From Pegoplata infirma (Eukaryota; Arthropoda; Insecta; Diptera; Anthomyiidae), in assembly GCA_963921195.1 (NCBI GenBank), contig OY992540.1, forward strand, positions 132,680,671 through 132,744,670: DNA of 64,000 nt. The letters run 5' to 3'. The notes beneath the pieces were generated by a model that made no database searches, was not told the DNA's origin, and saw only the letters and a program-made list of their open reading frames with translations. The position numbers and the translations under genes are program-made. Shown here piece after piece: positions 1 through 11,910 of this stretch (within the stretch, counting starts at the first letter, position 1; each line of letters begins with the position of its first letter).

Positions 1-4
1 GACC

Positions 5-760
5 TAGAGGGTTAATTTTGTCAAAGAAAAGAATCATCATAAAATTTTATAAAACACGTCAAAACATCATTTTTAGCTCAAAAGTATATTTGCACTGTTT
101 TTTGTCGATATTTTTTAACACTGCTTTGGTAAAAAAAAATAACAAACATTGATTATTTATACTTGACCCTTTTTAAGCACTTTGCGCATGTCGCACAAAC
201 TTTGTACATTTGACAACCCCTAGTGAAATTTTATGAGGAAAATATTTGTAGAACATTTTAACCCTCTACATGAACGTTTTATTAGACTTCTGTGTTTAGG
301 TTTTGAAGAAGGACTAAAATGACCCCTTAAAATGGCAGTTAGAGGGTTAAAATGTTCTAAGAAAAGAACCGCCATAAAATTTCAGTGAAGACATCAAATC
401 ATATTTTGAAGCTCAGATTTGTTCTTATTATAGTATTTTTGACGTTTTCCAAACGCCTTTGATAAATATATAAAAACTTCAGTGGGCCATAAAAAAGAAA
501 TCCGAACTGACTTTGCAAAACCCTTTGGTGATTTTGTTCACTTGATGGTCTACTTTCATATGGTGTTGAAGGCATTGAGGCTCAATGCGATGACCCAAAA
601 TTTGTTGCACAGTGTAATTATATCATATCGAAGATTTAGATATTGTGAGACTTTTTTCATTTCGTAAGTCTCAGATTTTATGTCATTTTTTATTTAGAAG
701 GTCTCTCTTGGAATACTTTTTAAGCCCTCCTGGTCCCTGCGCACGTTTCTGCCATCAATT
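5..760. repeat. Tandem pair of ~340-bp dispersed-repeat units
   Basis: Two units begin with AGAGGGTTAA (near 5 and 341), followed by similar text (AAGAAAAGAA then CATAAAATTT). A related AGAGGGTTAACATG string occurs near 60184, so this is a dispersed repeat rather than host single-copy DNA. No coding signal. The 61-residue frame at 482-667 has no homolog I recognise and sits in the repeat. Confidence 0.5.
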
Positions 761-842
761 ATCAATAATTTTAATAAAATCTCTAAAAAATCACATAAAA
801 AATAATCAATAGAAGTCAAAAAATCAACAATTTCAAAGAAAT

Positions 843-936
843 GAAAATTCCCGGGAATTCCCGCTCTATTTCCCGGGATTTCGGGATCGAAAATTTACGG
901 GAATTCCCGGGAAATGCCGTCCCGGGAATTCCCGTG
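843..936. repeat. CCCGGGAATTCCCG palindromic cluster
   Basis: Three to four copies of the self-complementary string CCCGGGAATTCCCG or close variants stand out as a GC-rich island in AT-rich DNA. Similar strings occur in the ends of some hAT-type elements, but no terminal repeat or target duplication is visible here, so it is left as a short palindromic repeat. Confidence 0.6.
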
Positions 937-945
937 AAAAACTCT

Positions 946-1751
946 AATGGGCTATCGATTAATTTTTTTTTTTTTTTGGAAAATTTTCAGAACCCGTTCT
1001 GAAATTTTCCATTATTTAAAAAAGTTAATTTATCTAAAATCCGCCCACTTTTTTTAAATTTTTTTTTAAGTTTAGATGTTTGTCCATCCACACAAAAAAA
1101 ATCAGACACGTGTTATTCTTTTTTTTTCGAGAAAATCACATTTGAATTTTAAATTTCATAACAATTTTGTAATTTGCTTGTATTTTCTTGTTCTAACGTT
1201 GCGAATGAGTATTATTAATTGCATAAGTATTACTCATTCGCAATGTTAAAACAAGAAAATACAAGCAAATTACAAAATTTTTGTGAAATTTAAAATTAAA
1301 ATGCGATTTTCTCGAAAAAAAAGAATAACACGTGTCTGAATTTTTTTGTGTGGATGGACAAACATCTAAACTTAAAAAAAAAATATAAAAAAAAGTGGCC
1401 GGATTTTTGATAAATTGACTTTTTTAAAAAATGGAAAATTTCAGAACAGGTTTTGAAAATTTTCCAACAAAAAAAATTAATCGATAGCCCATACAAAAAT
1501 ATATAAGAATGTAAATTTTTAAGATTGTGGTGCATTCCGTTTGAATGTGATAAATATTTAATCAAGCCAACTTGCCACAAATTTTACCATTTTTCCAATA
1601 TTTCACCACGACTCCTAAGCCCAGTTTTTGAAAAATTTAAAAACCAAAAACGCAATTTTCTGAGTTTCATATAGGGCTATCCATACAACCTATTCAGAAG
1701 TTTACTGTACACGTGTTTTTTTTCGCTGGACATTTGGTGTAGAATGCCTCA
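946..1751. mobile_element. Palindromic TA-inserting MITE, left arm truncated
   Basis: The sequence from ATGGGCTATCGATTAA at 947 is mirrored by TTAATCGATAGCCCAT near 1490, around a centre near 1213. The right arm continues another 260 bp to GAATGCCTCA at 1751, followed by TA. The full-length sister is at 39817-40896. Here the outer left arm is missing. The right flank resumes DR-A text, so the element had inserted into a DR-A copy. Confidence 0.85.
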
Positions 1752-1876
1752 TATGCAAAACTTCAGCAGCCTCAGTAAAGTCTTTCAAAAGTTAGCTTGA
1801 TTTCAACAGACAGACCGACGACGGACGGACATAGCTAGATCGTCTTAAAATGTATCAAGGATCATGAGTATATATT
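1752..1876 (+). repeat. DR-A1 fragment, 3' part
   Basis: Shares CTTCAG(C/G)AGCCTC, GTAAAGTCTTTCAAAAGTTA, the GACGGACGGACAT block and AGATCGTCTTAAAAT with the full copy at 18084-19304. Its 5' side is cut by the MITE ending at 1751. Confidence 0.8.
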
Positions 1877-1929
1877 AGAGTGGTTCAAAATAAAAAATGT
1901 TTTGTTTTTGAGTTCTCACCCTCACCCTC

Positions 1930-2494
1930 ATTAGCCTACGAAAACATTAAAAATTAATGATTGTTGTGATATTTTTACCAACAAATTCAAAAAAAATAAA
2001 AAAATTATTTCGAAAACATTAAAAACTAGTGATTTCGTAGTTTATTTTTACAATTTTTTCTCTGGAATTATATTTTAAAAAATTTTTAACAAAATTTTGG
2101 GGATCGACCCCGCAATTAACTTCATTCTGGCCAGACACTCTACCCATCGTACCAAAGTGATACAAACATGTTTTTATATTTAATTTTTTGATTTTTTTTT
2201 TTAAATAACCCACTCAATTAGGTAAAAACTTATGATTTCTCTTTCTAAAATGCCATACAAAAATTACATACACAAATCATTAAAAACTTAAGAAGAATCC
2301 CTTATTTTTACTTAAAAAACAAAATTGAATGCTAATGAAAGTCTTTATGTTTTATGATGTAATTTTTGAAACAAAGAACAGAAATAGTCATTTGAAGAAA
2401 CTGAACATTAAAAAAATGGTTTTCTTTTAAAAACGACAAAACGTAAAACTTTTTAAATAGACTACAAACAGTTAATGACATAATATTTTGAATG
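1930..2494. mobile_element. CACTC-type MITE with tRNA-like module, left end missing
   Basis: Parallels the element at 5768-6580 over most of its length: the repeated words CATTAAAAATTAATGAT, then the tRNA-like segment, then CTACAAACAGTTAATGACAT and an ATTTTGAATG terminus followed by TA. The left terminus is not recognisable, so this copy looks truncated on that side. Confidence 0.7.
2098..2163 (-). other. tRNA-like (pol III A/B box) module
   Basis: On the minus strand TGGTACGATGG fits an A box and GGGTCGATCCC fits a B box, about 35 bases apart, which is normal tRNA spacing. No intact cloverleaf is apparent. It lies between the word-repeat arms of a MITE and is repeated at 6138-6205. Most likely a tRNA-derived relic, as in SINEs, not a working tRNA gene. 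Confidence 0.55.
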
Positions 2495-3239
2495 TACATT
2501 ATTTTTTATCCACGCACAAAAAAATCCCTTTCCTAATCTCCTTGTTTAAAGTGTATGACTGAGCACCTTCTGACATAAGAACGATCTTTTGTTGAACAAA
2601 AGTACCAAAAAACCTGCAAAAGAATTAAATTTTGCGGAGGATGGTGAAACTTTTTTCCTTACTGTCCGATTTTGTCTACCTACAAACTTAACCAGTCTAT
2701 GATAACTTTTCTTAGTAAATATTTTTCAAGTTTTAACGACTTTTTATTTTATAGAACTTTTTGTAAATTAGTATTTAAAGAAAATAACTTTCAGAATATT
2801 TCAAGAAAAGTATTAATTTAAAACAAAAAAAAAAAAAAATATTAAAAATCGTAAAATTTTTCATCACATAAAAGTCGCTGATTCTAAAATATTTTTCCGA
2901 TAGAAAAAGTCTTAGATACTGAAATAGTTTTCCTAAAGCCGATCTATAGTGGTGTTGGCGAATAAAGCCCACTAGCGAATGTTTCCCCTTCCACCCTACA
3001 TATATATTTGTAGTTTGTTATATGTTAATTAACAATTTTCGTTTGAATTCCAGTTTTTCAACAAAATGAAAATAAATTTTGTGCACTGCAAAAACAAGCC
3101 ACCAAAAAATACCACATCAACAGTAGAAACAAACCCAATATATATCTGAAGTAGGGCGACATTTATACATAGAAAAAAAAAAAACTGGCCCATGAAAGAA
3201 ATTTATAATATTTTTGAGAAAATACATAAACAATTTTTA
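2495..3239. other. AT-rich DNA without recognised features
   Basis: No terminal repeats, tandem structure or coding signal found. Part of it (about 2700-2935) has scattered TTTTTC..AGAAAAA words that could be very decayed satellite, but this is weak. Confidence 0.4.
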
Positions 3240-4608
3240 ACTTTTTCATTTGCCCGCCCAATTTTGTGGACTTTAATATATATTATTTATTAAAATAATG
3301 ACCATTTGACATCATCTATCGCAAGGGGAAAAGTTGTACCACGAGGTGTACCCCACCAAAAACGCCCATGTAAATTTTTCTTTTGATAATTTTCTTTATT
3401 TTAATTTTAGAGCGTATAAAAGATTCGGAACAGCCGACCCTTTGGGTAAAAACTCTCACTTTTTTTACCCTCCACTCGGTCTAGGACCCCATAAAGTATA
3501 TATATTATTGATCAGTGATCGATTCTAAGAAATTCTAGCAATGTCCGTCCGTCCGTCTGTCCGACTGTAGTGGACACGATATAGTCCAAAATAAAAGAGC
3601 TAGACTTTCGAAGTTTGGCACGAATATGTCTTATATTCCTAGGCAGGTTAAGTTCGGAAATGGGCAAAATCGGACCCTTGGAGTACTAAACCAACCTTTG
3701 AAAAACGGTATTTTTTTGCAGGGTTTTTTGTACTTTTTTTAAGCAAATGCAACACTTTTATGTCGGAGGAAGCTCAAAACCCTGCTTGTGGACCCAGCGG
3801 ATAAATAAAATAAAAATAAAGTTTGACCACGCCCCATTTGTGGGCGTGGATATAAAAAAATGTACTTTAATAATGATTAATTGTATTAAATAATTGCATG
3901 AATCATAATAAATCCAATTGATAACATCTATCGCAAGGGGAGGTTGAGGGTGCACCTCAATGTCTCCCACCAAACCCCCAAACCACTCCCCACCACCAAA
4001 AAAAGACGCCCCTGAAATTTTTTTAATGTTTTTTTTACGTTTTGGAGGGTATAAAAGATTCGGTACAGCCGAGTTTAACACTCTCACTTGTTTTACCCTC
4101 CAACCACAGTATGGGGGTTTACTCACTTTGTCATTCCGTTTGTAACGCATCGAAATATCGGTCGGGGACCCCATAAAGTATATATATTATTGATCCATGA
4201 TCGATTATAAGACATTCTGTGAATGTCCGTACGTCTGTCCGTCTGTCTGTAGATGGCACGATACAGTCCAAAATAAAAGAGCTAGCCTCCTGCAATTTGG
4301 CATGAACATGTCTTATGGTCCTAGGCAGGTTAAGTTCGTAAATGGGCAAAATCTGCTCAGGGGGAAAAAAGTTCCCCCTTTAAGAACTGAACCAACCTCT
4401 GAAAAAATACACTTGTTTTACATGTTTTTTTGTTAAATGAATGAAACATTTGTTATATTTATCGGGATGGGAAGGTGCTCTTAACGCCCCCTACTGACCC
4501 CCATCACCCCCCCAAAAAAAAACAAACGCCCCTGACAATTTTTTTTTTTTACATTTTGGAGGGTATAAAAGATTCGGCACAGCCGAATTTAACACTCTCA
4601 CTTGTTTT
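3240..4608 (-). repeat. Three head-to-tail DR-A2 copies
   Basis: On the plus strand each unit runs from TTTTACCCTCCA through TTTGTCATTCC, ACCCCATAAAGTATATA, GTCCGTCCGTCTGTC, AAAATAAAAGAGCTAG and GGGCGTGG to GGAGGGTATAAAAGATTCGG and CACTCTCACTTG. The string CTATCGCAAGGGG recurs near 3315 and 3928, about 613 bp apart. The first unit is only a tail, and the second and third are nearly complete. The 138- and 79-residue frames here are repeat-derived. Confidence 0.8.
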
Positions 4609-4765
4609 TTATTCAAAGTGTCAGATTTATAGAAAAAATCTTGGACTTCGAGAAATTTTTCAAGTAGAAATTTTGAAAATTTTTTAGATTCTGAGTAATT
4701 TTTCCTGTAGAAAATTTCAGATTTTCGGAAAAAGTCACAGCTTCTGAAAAATCTTTTCGAAAGAA
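4609..4765. repeat. Short decayed island of the 35-bp satellite
   Basis: About five degenerate units reading TCAGATT.., GAGAAATTTTTC..GTAGAAA and TTAGATTCTGAG match the large array at 8290-10870. It sits exactly between two DR-A copies. Confidence 0.6.
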
Positions 4766-5354
4766 AAACAAGTAAGAAAGTTATAGTCGGTTAAGACCAA
4801 CCATATAATACCCTACACCAGTGTTTCCCTGAAAATGGTTCCCAAGACGAAACATGGACCGATTGGATCTGTCGTTGTTAGATCTTTATTTAGTGTAGAA
4901 AACACACACAGGTCAAATTTTAGTGGAATTGGTTTATTTTTTTGTCAATTGACCGATTTAACTGAATATCGGTCGAAATTTTGATATGGGGGACTAAGTC
5001 CAAAAATGGTCCAATTATATTCCGATTTGATTAGGTTACTTTTTATCAAATATTTCCATTTTTATGAATTTTGAGGGAATTATGTGAATATCGGGAGGGT
5101 GGTTTGTATGGGGACTACCAGAAGGACTGATCCGATTCCTTTGAAATTTTGAATGGTGATTTTTGCATACAAAATTTGATTACCTGCTAAATTTCAAATG
5201 GACCGATTTTTTTCCAGTTTCAATAGGCTTCGTCCTTGGGCCAAAAGATGCTTCGGTATACTTGAAGGTAGGTCTAGGACCAATATTTCGGGTAGTTACA
5301 AACATCAGCACAAACTCATTATACCCTGTACCACAGAGTGGTGTAGGGTATAAA
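4764..5354 (+). repeat. DR-A3 copy
   Basis: Starts with AAAACAAGTAAGAAAG, contains CCATATAATACCCTACACCA, and ends with TGTACCACAGAGTGG then TGTAGGGTATAAA. It pairs with 21252-22110. The GACGGAC block found in that copy is deleted here. Its head and tail words (CCCTACACC and GTGTAGGG) are complementary. Confidence 0.75.
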
Positions 5355-5767
5355 TAATGTTAACCCTTATACTCTGCCAGAGCAATAATTGTTGAGGCAG
5401 GCTCGTCATTTTATATTTTAAACATAGTAATAAAACAAAGATTTCTATGACTTATACAGAAATCAAATAACAATAGTGTTGTTATACAGTATACTTGTAG
5501 TAAGACAACAGGGTTGTATTTAGTTTATGTAGCGCAAAGGAAAAATTTGATTACAATCTGAATTGATGTGTTGAAATCTAATTTTATCAATTGTTTCTGA
5601 TAAGATCTATAAGATACGAGATTTGTCTTCAATTTCGAAATCTCTCCAATCTAAAAGCTGATCAAATCCGAAAATAAAGGACAAATATATGATTAAATAA
5701 ATCTGATCTGATACAAATACTATAATTAGATCTAAACAGATTAGATCAGATCTAACAGGTACTTATA
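5355..5767. other. AT-rich flank, no recognised feature
   Basis: Contains several AGATCTGAT/ATCAGATCT-like words near 5570-5760, but no bounded repeat or coding signal. Confidence 0.35.
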
Positions 5768-6580
5768 CACTTAAAATATTTTGTAGGCAAAAACAAATGA
5801 AAAACACTCTTAAAACCAGTGAATAAACAATTGAAAACCATCCCAGTAATTATTCATTTGTTTTAACAAACATCAACATTTATTTTTTACTGTTGACAAA
5901 ATTTTCTAAAATAAATAACATTAAACATTAAAAAATTACGTTTTTTTCACTCTTTTTTACCAACAAATTCGAAAAAATAACCAACGAAAACATTAAAAAT
6001 TAATGATGGTTCTGTTATTTTTACCAACAAATTTCAAAAAAATAACCTACGAAAACAATAAAAATTAATGATTTCGTAGGTAATTTTTTACAATTTTTTA
6101 TTGAAATATTTTTTTAAAAATTTTTAATAAAATTTTTGGGGAATCGATCCCGCAATCAACGACATTCTGGCCAGACACTCTACCCATCGTGCCAAAGTCA
6201 CTTGATACAAACATGTTTTTATATTTCTATAAATAATTTTTTGATTTTCTTTTCTACAAAAAAATAACTGACTTGTGTAGGTAAAAACTAATGATATTTC
6301 ATTAAAAAATACCAACAATTTTAAAAAAAATTACTTACACAAATCATTAAAAATTTAAAGAATAATCAGTAGTTTTTTCTTACAGAACAAAAATAAATGA
6401 CTTTACAAATTGAGTGTTAATGAAGGTCTTTATTTTTTGGTGTGTTATTTTTGAAACAAAGGACAGAAGAAGTCATTAATTAAAACTGAACATCAAACAA
6501 AGGTTTTTTCTTTTAAAAACGACTAAACGGAAAATTTTTAAAATAAACTACAAACAGTTAATGACATAATTTTTTGAGTG
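5768..6580. mobile_element. CACTC-type MITE with tRNA-like module
   Basis: Begins CACTTAAAATATTTTG after TA (5766-5767) and ends ATTTTTTGAGTG before TA (6581-6582). Both arms are filled with CATTAAAAATTAATGAT words and AATGACATAA. The middle carries the tRNA-like segment at 6138-6205. Same family group as 12610, 20218, 52479 and 59539. Assignment to a Tc1/mariner-like TA-inserting group rests only on the TA duplication. Confidence 0.75.
6138..6205 (-). other. tRNA-like (pol III A/B box) module
   Basis: Minus strand TGGCACGATGGGTAGAG (A-box-like) and GGGATCGATTCCC (B-box-like). Close to the module at 2098-2163 but diverged, so the two copies are not recent duplicates. Confidence 0.55.
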
Positions 6581-6582
6581 TA

Positions 6583-7218
6583 TATTTGCAAAACTGACTC
6601 TAACTGACATACATCGTTAGACTAATTTAGGACTTTTAATGAGGTCATCGTATTATATAGTAGGCTATTGATATCTCTGTTATCGTACTGGACTGTACTG
6701 TGAGTTTTAATATGTTTTTAAATAACAATCCACTACTACCACTGTTTAACTGAGAGCCTTCCAAAATGATGCCTCAAACATTAACATCATCAACATTTGA
6801 TGCTGCTGATGATGTTTGTATCTGTTGTTGATGATGATGATTCTACAACAGCAATTTTTAATACAAGTATTGCTGATGTTGCTTGTATTGTTTTGCGTAT
6901 ATATTTTTATATTTACTGAAATATTTCATTTTAAATGAAAACATTCCATTTTCATTTCTTGTACAACATTTTTTTTTTATTTAACACAAAACATTCTTGA
7001 TGTTTATTGTTAACGAACAATGCAATACAACTGTTTTTTTTTTTTTTTCTTGTTTAATTTTTATTAAAATAACAATGTACAGGTGTTAATTTACACAACT
7101 TAAAAAAAAATGGGTTTTTATTGTATTGAACAACTCATATAAGGCGCATGAGTGTTATTTTTTATATATTAATCATACGCAGTGTTGGCCATTTGTTAGC
7201 TTTAGAGCAGAAAGATAA
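6583..7218. other. Apparently unique DNA with a GAT/GCT-rich microsatellite
   Basis: Around 6795-6850 there is a GATGATGTTT / GTTGATGATGATGAT tract. The rest shows no recognised repeat, and homopolymer T runs are common. The 7130-7190 part resembles 24850-24900 (AAGGCG(C/T)ATG and ATCATACGC), a short dispersed motif. Confidence 0.4.
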
Positions 7219-8281
7219 CACTGGTGCTCGAATTTGACACTTTTTTTTAACAAGCTGGGCAACCTACTGGTAAAGTTAACGCTGAATTCAATGGTGCTAG
7301 TCGTTTTCCGAATTTAGCCCTCGTATTCGCGATATTCGCAATTTAAAATTTTGATACAATTTAAAATTTTGATACAATAAAAACGATATTTTTAAACTTT
7401 TGTGATAACTTTAAAATTTAAAACCATTCAAATCTGTTAAACTAACACAACAAACCATAATACCGTGAATTTTTTCGCGAAAAAAATTTTTGTTCGCGAA
7501 AAATCTTTATTTTTGTGAAAAAAATTGGTTCAATACAAATATTTTTAAATTATTGTTTTCTGTAAAGACAGTCGAGCTCAGGCTCTAATTATAATTATGT
7601 ATTATAATTTTTTGATTTGTTATATATGGTTTTGAATTGAGAAAAGTGTGAAAGAAAAATTTTAATTTTTCTAAATTCTATTTTTCTATTTTTAGTTTGA
7701 TTTGAATTTACGACACTACGTACACTAAATCCCATTGTAATATCAGTTTTTTTCAAAGTTAGCGAATGTATTAGCGATATTCGCGTTTATTTTTTTTTAA
7801 ATAAAAAAACTATTTTTTTCATATTATTTAAACAATTGCTGAATTTTTATCATCTAAACTCTATTGACTATACAAAAAAAAATTAGTCGCGGAAATTTTT
7901 TTTCGCGATTTTTTTTCGCAAAATTTTTTTTTTTCAATTTTTTTTTATTTTGCTATTAATTTATGAAAATGAGTAGAATACGATATATTACAGACACAAA
8001 ATTAAAAAAAAAAAAAATTCGCGGATTTTTTTTTTCTCGCTGAATTTTTTTTTTGCTTAAATTTTTTTTTCGCAAAAAAAAAACAATGGATTTTGTAAAT
8101 TTATATTTAAAAACTATGCCAAAAGCATAAAAATTAATTTTTTGTAGTACCTAGGTTTTACAATTTTAAATCGCGAATATCGCGAATACGAGCGCTAACT
8201 TCGAAAAACTGCTAGCACTATTGAATTCAGCGTACCCAAATTAACTTTACCAGCTTGTTAATTTTTGCGACTAGCACAGTG
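7219..8281. mobile_element. TAA-flanked inverted-repeat element (Harbinger-like), copy 1
   Basis: Left end CACTGGTGCTCGAATTTG follows TAA (7216-7218). Right end GCGACTAGCACAGTG precedes TAA (8282-8284). Inner arms share AACAAGCTGG, GTAAAGTTAA and GAATTCAATGGTGCTAG, then CGCGATATTCGC words. A TWA duplication suggests PIF/Harbinger. No transposase is visible. Copy 2 is at 11952-13970. Confidence 0.75.
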
Positions 8282-8289
8282 TAATTATC

Positions 8290-10870
8290 ATGTACAAAAA
8301 TTTCAGAATTTGAGACATTTTTACTTAAGAAAAATTCTATAGAAAAGTTCTTAGAATCTGAGAAGTTTTTTTTTTTATAGAAAAATTCTCATATTAAAAA
8401 AAAAAATCTATAGAAAAATTCTTAGATTCTAAAAATTTTTTCTATTAAGAAATTAACAGATTTTGAGAAACTTTACCTTAAATTTAGATTTTTTCTTCAA
8501 AAAAATTGTCCTTTTTCTATAGAAAATATTAAGGATTCTTAGACATTTTTTCTATCAAAAATTCACAGATTCTGAGATATTTTTTCTATAAAAAAATTCT
8601 AATATTCTGAGAGAGATTCTGAGACATTTTTTTCTATAGAAAAATTCACAGATTCTGAGACATTTTTTTATAGAATAACTCTCAGATTCTGAGACAATTT
8701 TTCTATAGGAAAATTTTTCTGAGACATTTTATTCTTTTCAATATTCTCAGATTCTGAGACATTTTTTCTATAGAAAAATTCGCAGATTTTGAGACTTTTT
8801 TCTATAGAAAAATTCTCAGATTCTGAGACTTTTTTTTTGCTATAAAATACTTTCCAGATTCGTATAATTTTTTTCGTGTGAATTCTCCTCAGATTTTAAG
8901 ACTTTTTTCTATAGAATAAATCTCAGATTCTGAGACATTTTTTTTTTATAAAAAGTTTTCTATATTAATTTTTTTAGAAATATTCTCGTATTATGAGAAA
9001 TTTTTTCTGTAGAAAAATTCTCATAATCTGAGACATTTTTTCTATAGAAAAATTCTCAGATTCTGCGACATTTTTTCTAAAGAAAAATTCTCAGATTATG
9101 AGAAATTTTTTCTATAGAAAAATTTTCAGATTCTGAGACATTTTTTCTATAGAAAAATTCTCAGATTCTGAGACATTTTTTCTATAGAAAATTTCTCAGA
9201 TTCTGAGACATTTTTTCTATAGAAAAATTCTCAGATTCTAAGACATTTTTTCTATAGAAAAATTCTCAGATTCTGAGACATTTTTTTTTTTTGAAAAATT
9301 CTCAGATTCTGAGACATTTTTTCTATAGAAACATTCTCATATTTTGACGTATTTTTTCTATAGAAAAATTCTTAGATTCTGAGACATTTTTTCTATAGAA
9401 AAATTCTCAGAATCAGAGACATTTTTTCTATAGAAAAATTCTCAGATTCTAAGACATTTTTTCTATAGAAAAATTTTTAGATTCTGAGACATTTTTTCTA
9501 TAGAAAAATTCGCAGATTTTGAGACTTTTTTCTATAGAATAATTCTCAGATTCTGAGACTTTTTTTCTATAAAATACTTTCCAGATTCTTATAATTTTTT
9601 TTCGTGTGAATTCTCCTCAGATTTTAAGACTTTTTTCTATAGAATAAATTTAAGATTCTGAGACATTTTTTTTATAAAAAGTTTTCTGTATTAATTTTTT
9701 TAGAAATATTCTCGTATTATGAGAAATTTTTTCTGTAGAAAAATTTTCAGATTTTGAGACATTTTTTTACATTAAATTCATCAGATTCTGTATTTTTTTT
9801 TTATATCGAAATTTTTTCTATAGAAAAATTTTTAGATTCTGGGACATTTTTTCTATAGAAAATTTCTCAGATTCTGAGACATTTTTTCTATAGAAAAATT
9901 CTCAGATTCTGTGACATTTTTTCTATAGAAAAATTCTCAGATTCTGAAGCATTTTTTCTATAGAAAAATTCTCAGATTCTGAAAAATTTGTTGTTAAAGA
10001 AAAATTCTCAGATTTTGAGATATTTTTTCTATAGAAAAATTCTCCGATTCTGAGACATTTTTTCTACAGACAAATTCTCATATTCTGAGAAATTCTCAAA
10101 TGCTGAGATATTTTTTCTATAGAAAAATTCTGAGACATTTATTCTATAGAAATATTCTCAGATTCTGAGACATTTTTTCTATAGAAAAATTCTTAGATTC
10201 TGAGACATTTTTTCTATAGAAAAATGCTCAGATTCTGAGGCATTTTTTCTATAGAAATATTCTCAGATTCTGGGACATTTGTTCTATAGACAACTTCTCA
10301 GATTGTGATATTTTTTTCTAATGGAAAATTCTCAGACTCTGAGTTATTTTTTCTATAGAAAAATTCTCATATTTAAGACATTTTTTTTTAATATATAAAT
10401 TCTCAGATACTGAAACACTTTTTTCTATAGAAAAATTCTCAGATTCTTAGGCATTTTTTCTACAAAAACGTTCTCAGATTCTGAGACATTTTTTCTATAG
10501 AAAAATTCTCAAATTCTCAGAATTTTTTTCTATAGAAAAATTCTTAGATTCTGAAACATTTTTTCTATAGAAAAATTTTCAGATTTTGAGACATTTTTTC
10601 TGTAGAAAATTCTAAGATTCTGAGACATTTGCTCCATAGAAAAATTCTCAGAAATTTTTCTTGAGAAAAATTCTCAGATTCTGAGACATTTTTTCTATAG
10701 AAAAATTCTCAGATTCTGAGACATTTTTTCTATAGAAAAATTCTCAGATTCTAAAAACTTGTTCTCTAAAAAAATTCTCAAATTTTAAGAAATTTTTTTT
10801 CTATTGAAAAAAATTTTAAGAATTTTAAAATTTTAAATATTTTTTATTGTTATAAAAAATTTTTACTTTC
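8290..10870. repeat. 35-bp satellite array (TTCTATAGAA / CTCAGATTCTGAG)
   Basis: About 70 units of a 35-bp monomer made of two short palindromes, TTTTCTATAGAAAA and CTCAGATTCTGAG, joined by ACATTTT. Units near 9000-9500 are the most uniform and the edges decay. A block of about 240 bp starting at 8781 recurs at 9511. No coding potential. Confidence 0.95.
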
Positions 10871-11352
10871 GGTCGTTTTTGTTTTTGCCACAACCATTCA
10901 TTCATTCTTATACCTCATGGTTAGTTAAAATATGAATTTGAAAAATTCAAAGGATTAATATTAACTCATTCGCAAATCGTTTGCACTCATACACTAACAC
11001 TCACACACATGCATAAAGATGAACAAAATGCATATATGTACAACAAGAATCAGAGTTTTAAACAACAACTCGTTGTAAAAATTCCATTCCAAAACAATAT
11101 GAACACAAATTCTACATACCAAAACGATAAATGAATGAAGGCAAGTAATAAAAGTAGCTGTAGTGGTGGTGGTGGTGGCAGTAGTATACTACTACTAAAG
11201 TATAAAACGCACACACATTTGTAAATATTCAAGTGTGAGTGTATACAGTGTAGTTTAACATGACGAACTGTCAGTGGCCAAGTAAACAAAATACACACAT
11301 AAAATTCATACTTTCAAAAAATAAAATGATCTTTACTCTCATCAAACACATA
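10871..11352. other. Apparently unique DNA with GGT/ACT microsatellites
   Basis: Ordinary mixed-composition DNA, including a GGTGGTGGTGGTGG tract near 11165 and ACTACTACTA near 11188. No bounded repeat. The 82-residue minus frame over it is mostly microsatellite translation. Confidence 0.4.
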
Positions 11353-11462
11353 CAGTGACCGACAAAAATCTACGTACGACTACATACGAGATGTAATTGG
11401 TTAACAACAATGTTAAAAATAATAGACCTCTTTATTATCGAACAAGAATTATTGTAAAGAAT

Positions 11463-11910
11463 TGCTGTGAAGTTAATTTATCAGGCTTTAATTTAAGCTT
11501 AATGGCGTTCAGATTGAGTAAATATTAAATATGCTATGAGGGTCGAAATAAAAATTGAAATTATTGAAAGACATTTTTTTATAAATTTTTTTATAAAATT
11601 TTGTAAAAATATTTTTAAGACAATTTTTTCAACGCCAAAACATTTTAATTTTAAAAAATTGACTAATAGTAGTTTATATTTAGTTTTTACAACAAGTTTT
11701 TCCAACGACTTAAACATAATTGAAAAATTTTCAAATACAGTAGAAAAAATTTGCAATTTTTGACCTCCAATTCTTTGGACCACAAATTTTTTGTAAACAA
11801 AGAAAATATTTAACTATTTTTATATCTCATTCAATTTCGACCCTCGTAGCACATTTAATATTAACTAAATCTGGAAGCCATTGAACTCAAATTAAAGCTT
11901 GATATATTTC
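11463..11910. repeat. Palindrome (hairpin-forming)
   Basis: GAGGGTCGAAAT..AATT near 11538 is mirrored by AATTTCGACCCTC near 11835, and CTTTAATTTAAGCTTAATGG near 11483 by CCATTGAACTCAAATTAAAG near 11880. Centre is near 11670. Complementary 94- and 75-residue frames are a by-product of the symmetry. Confidence 0.7.

Noticed and set aside
3758..4349. 138- and 72-residue frames as genes
   Set aside because: They run through DR-A2 repeat landmarks and reappear in pieces wherever the repeat occurs.
11050..11298. 82-residue frame with a hydrophobic segment as a membrane peptide
   Set aside because: Much of it is the GGT microsatellite read in reverse; there is no homology or start-context support.
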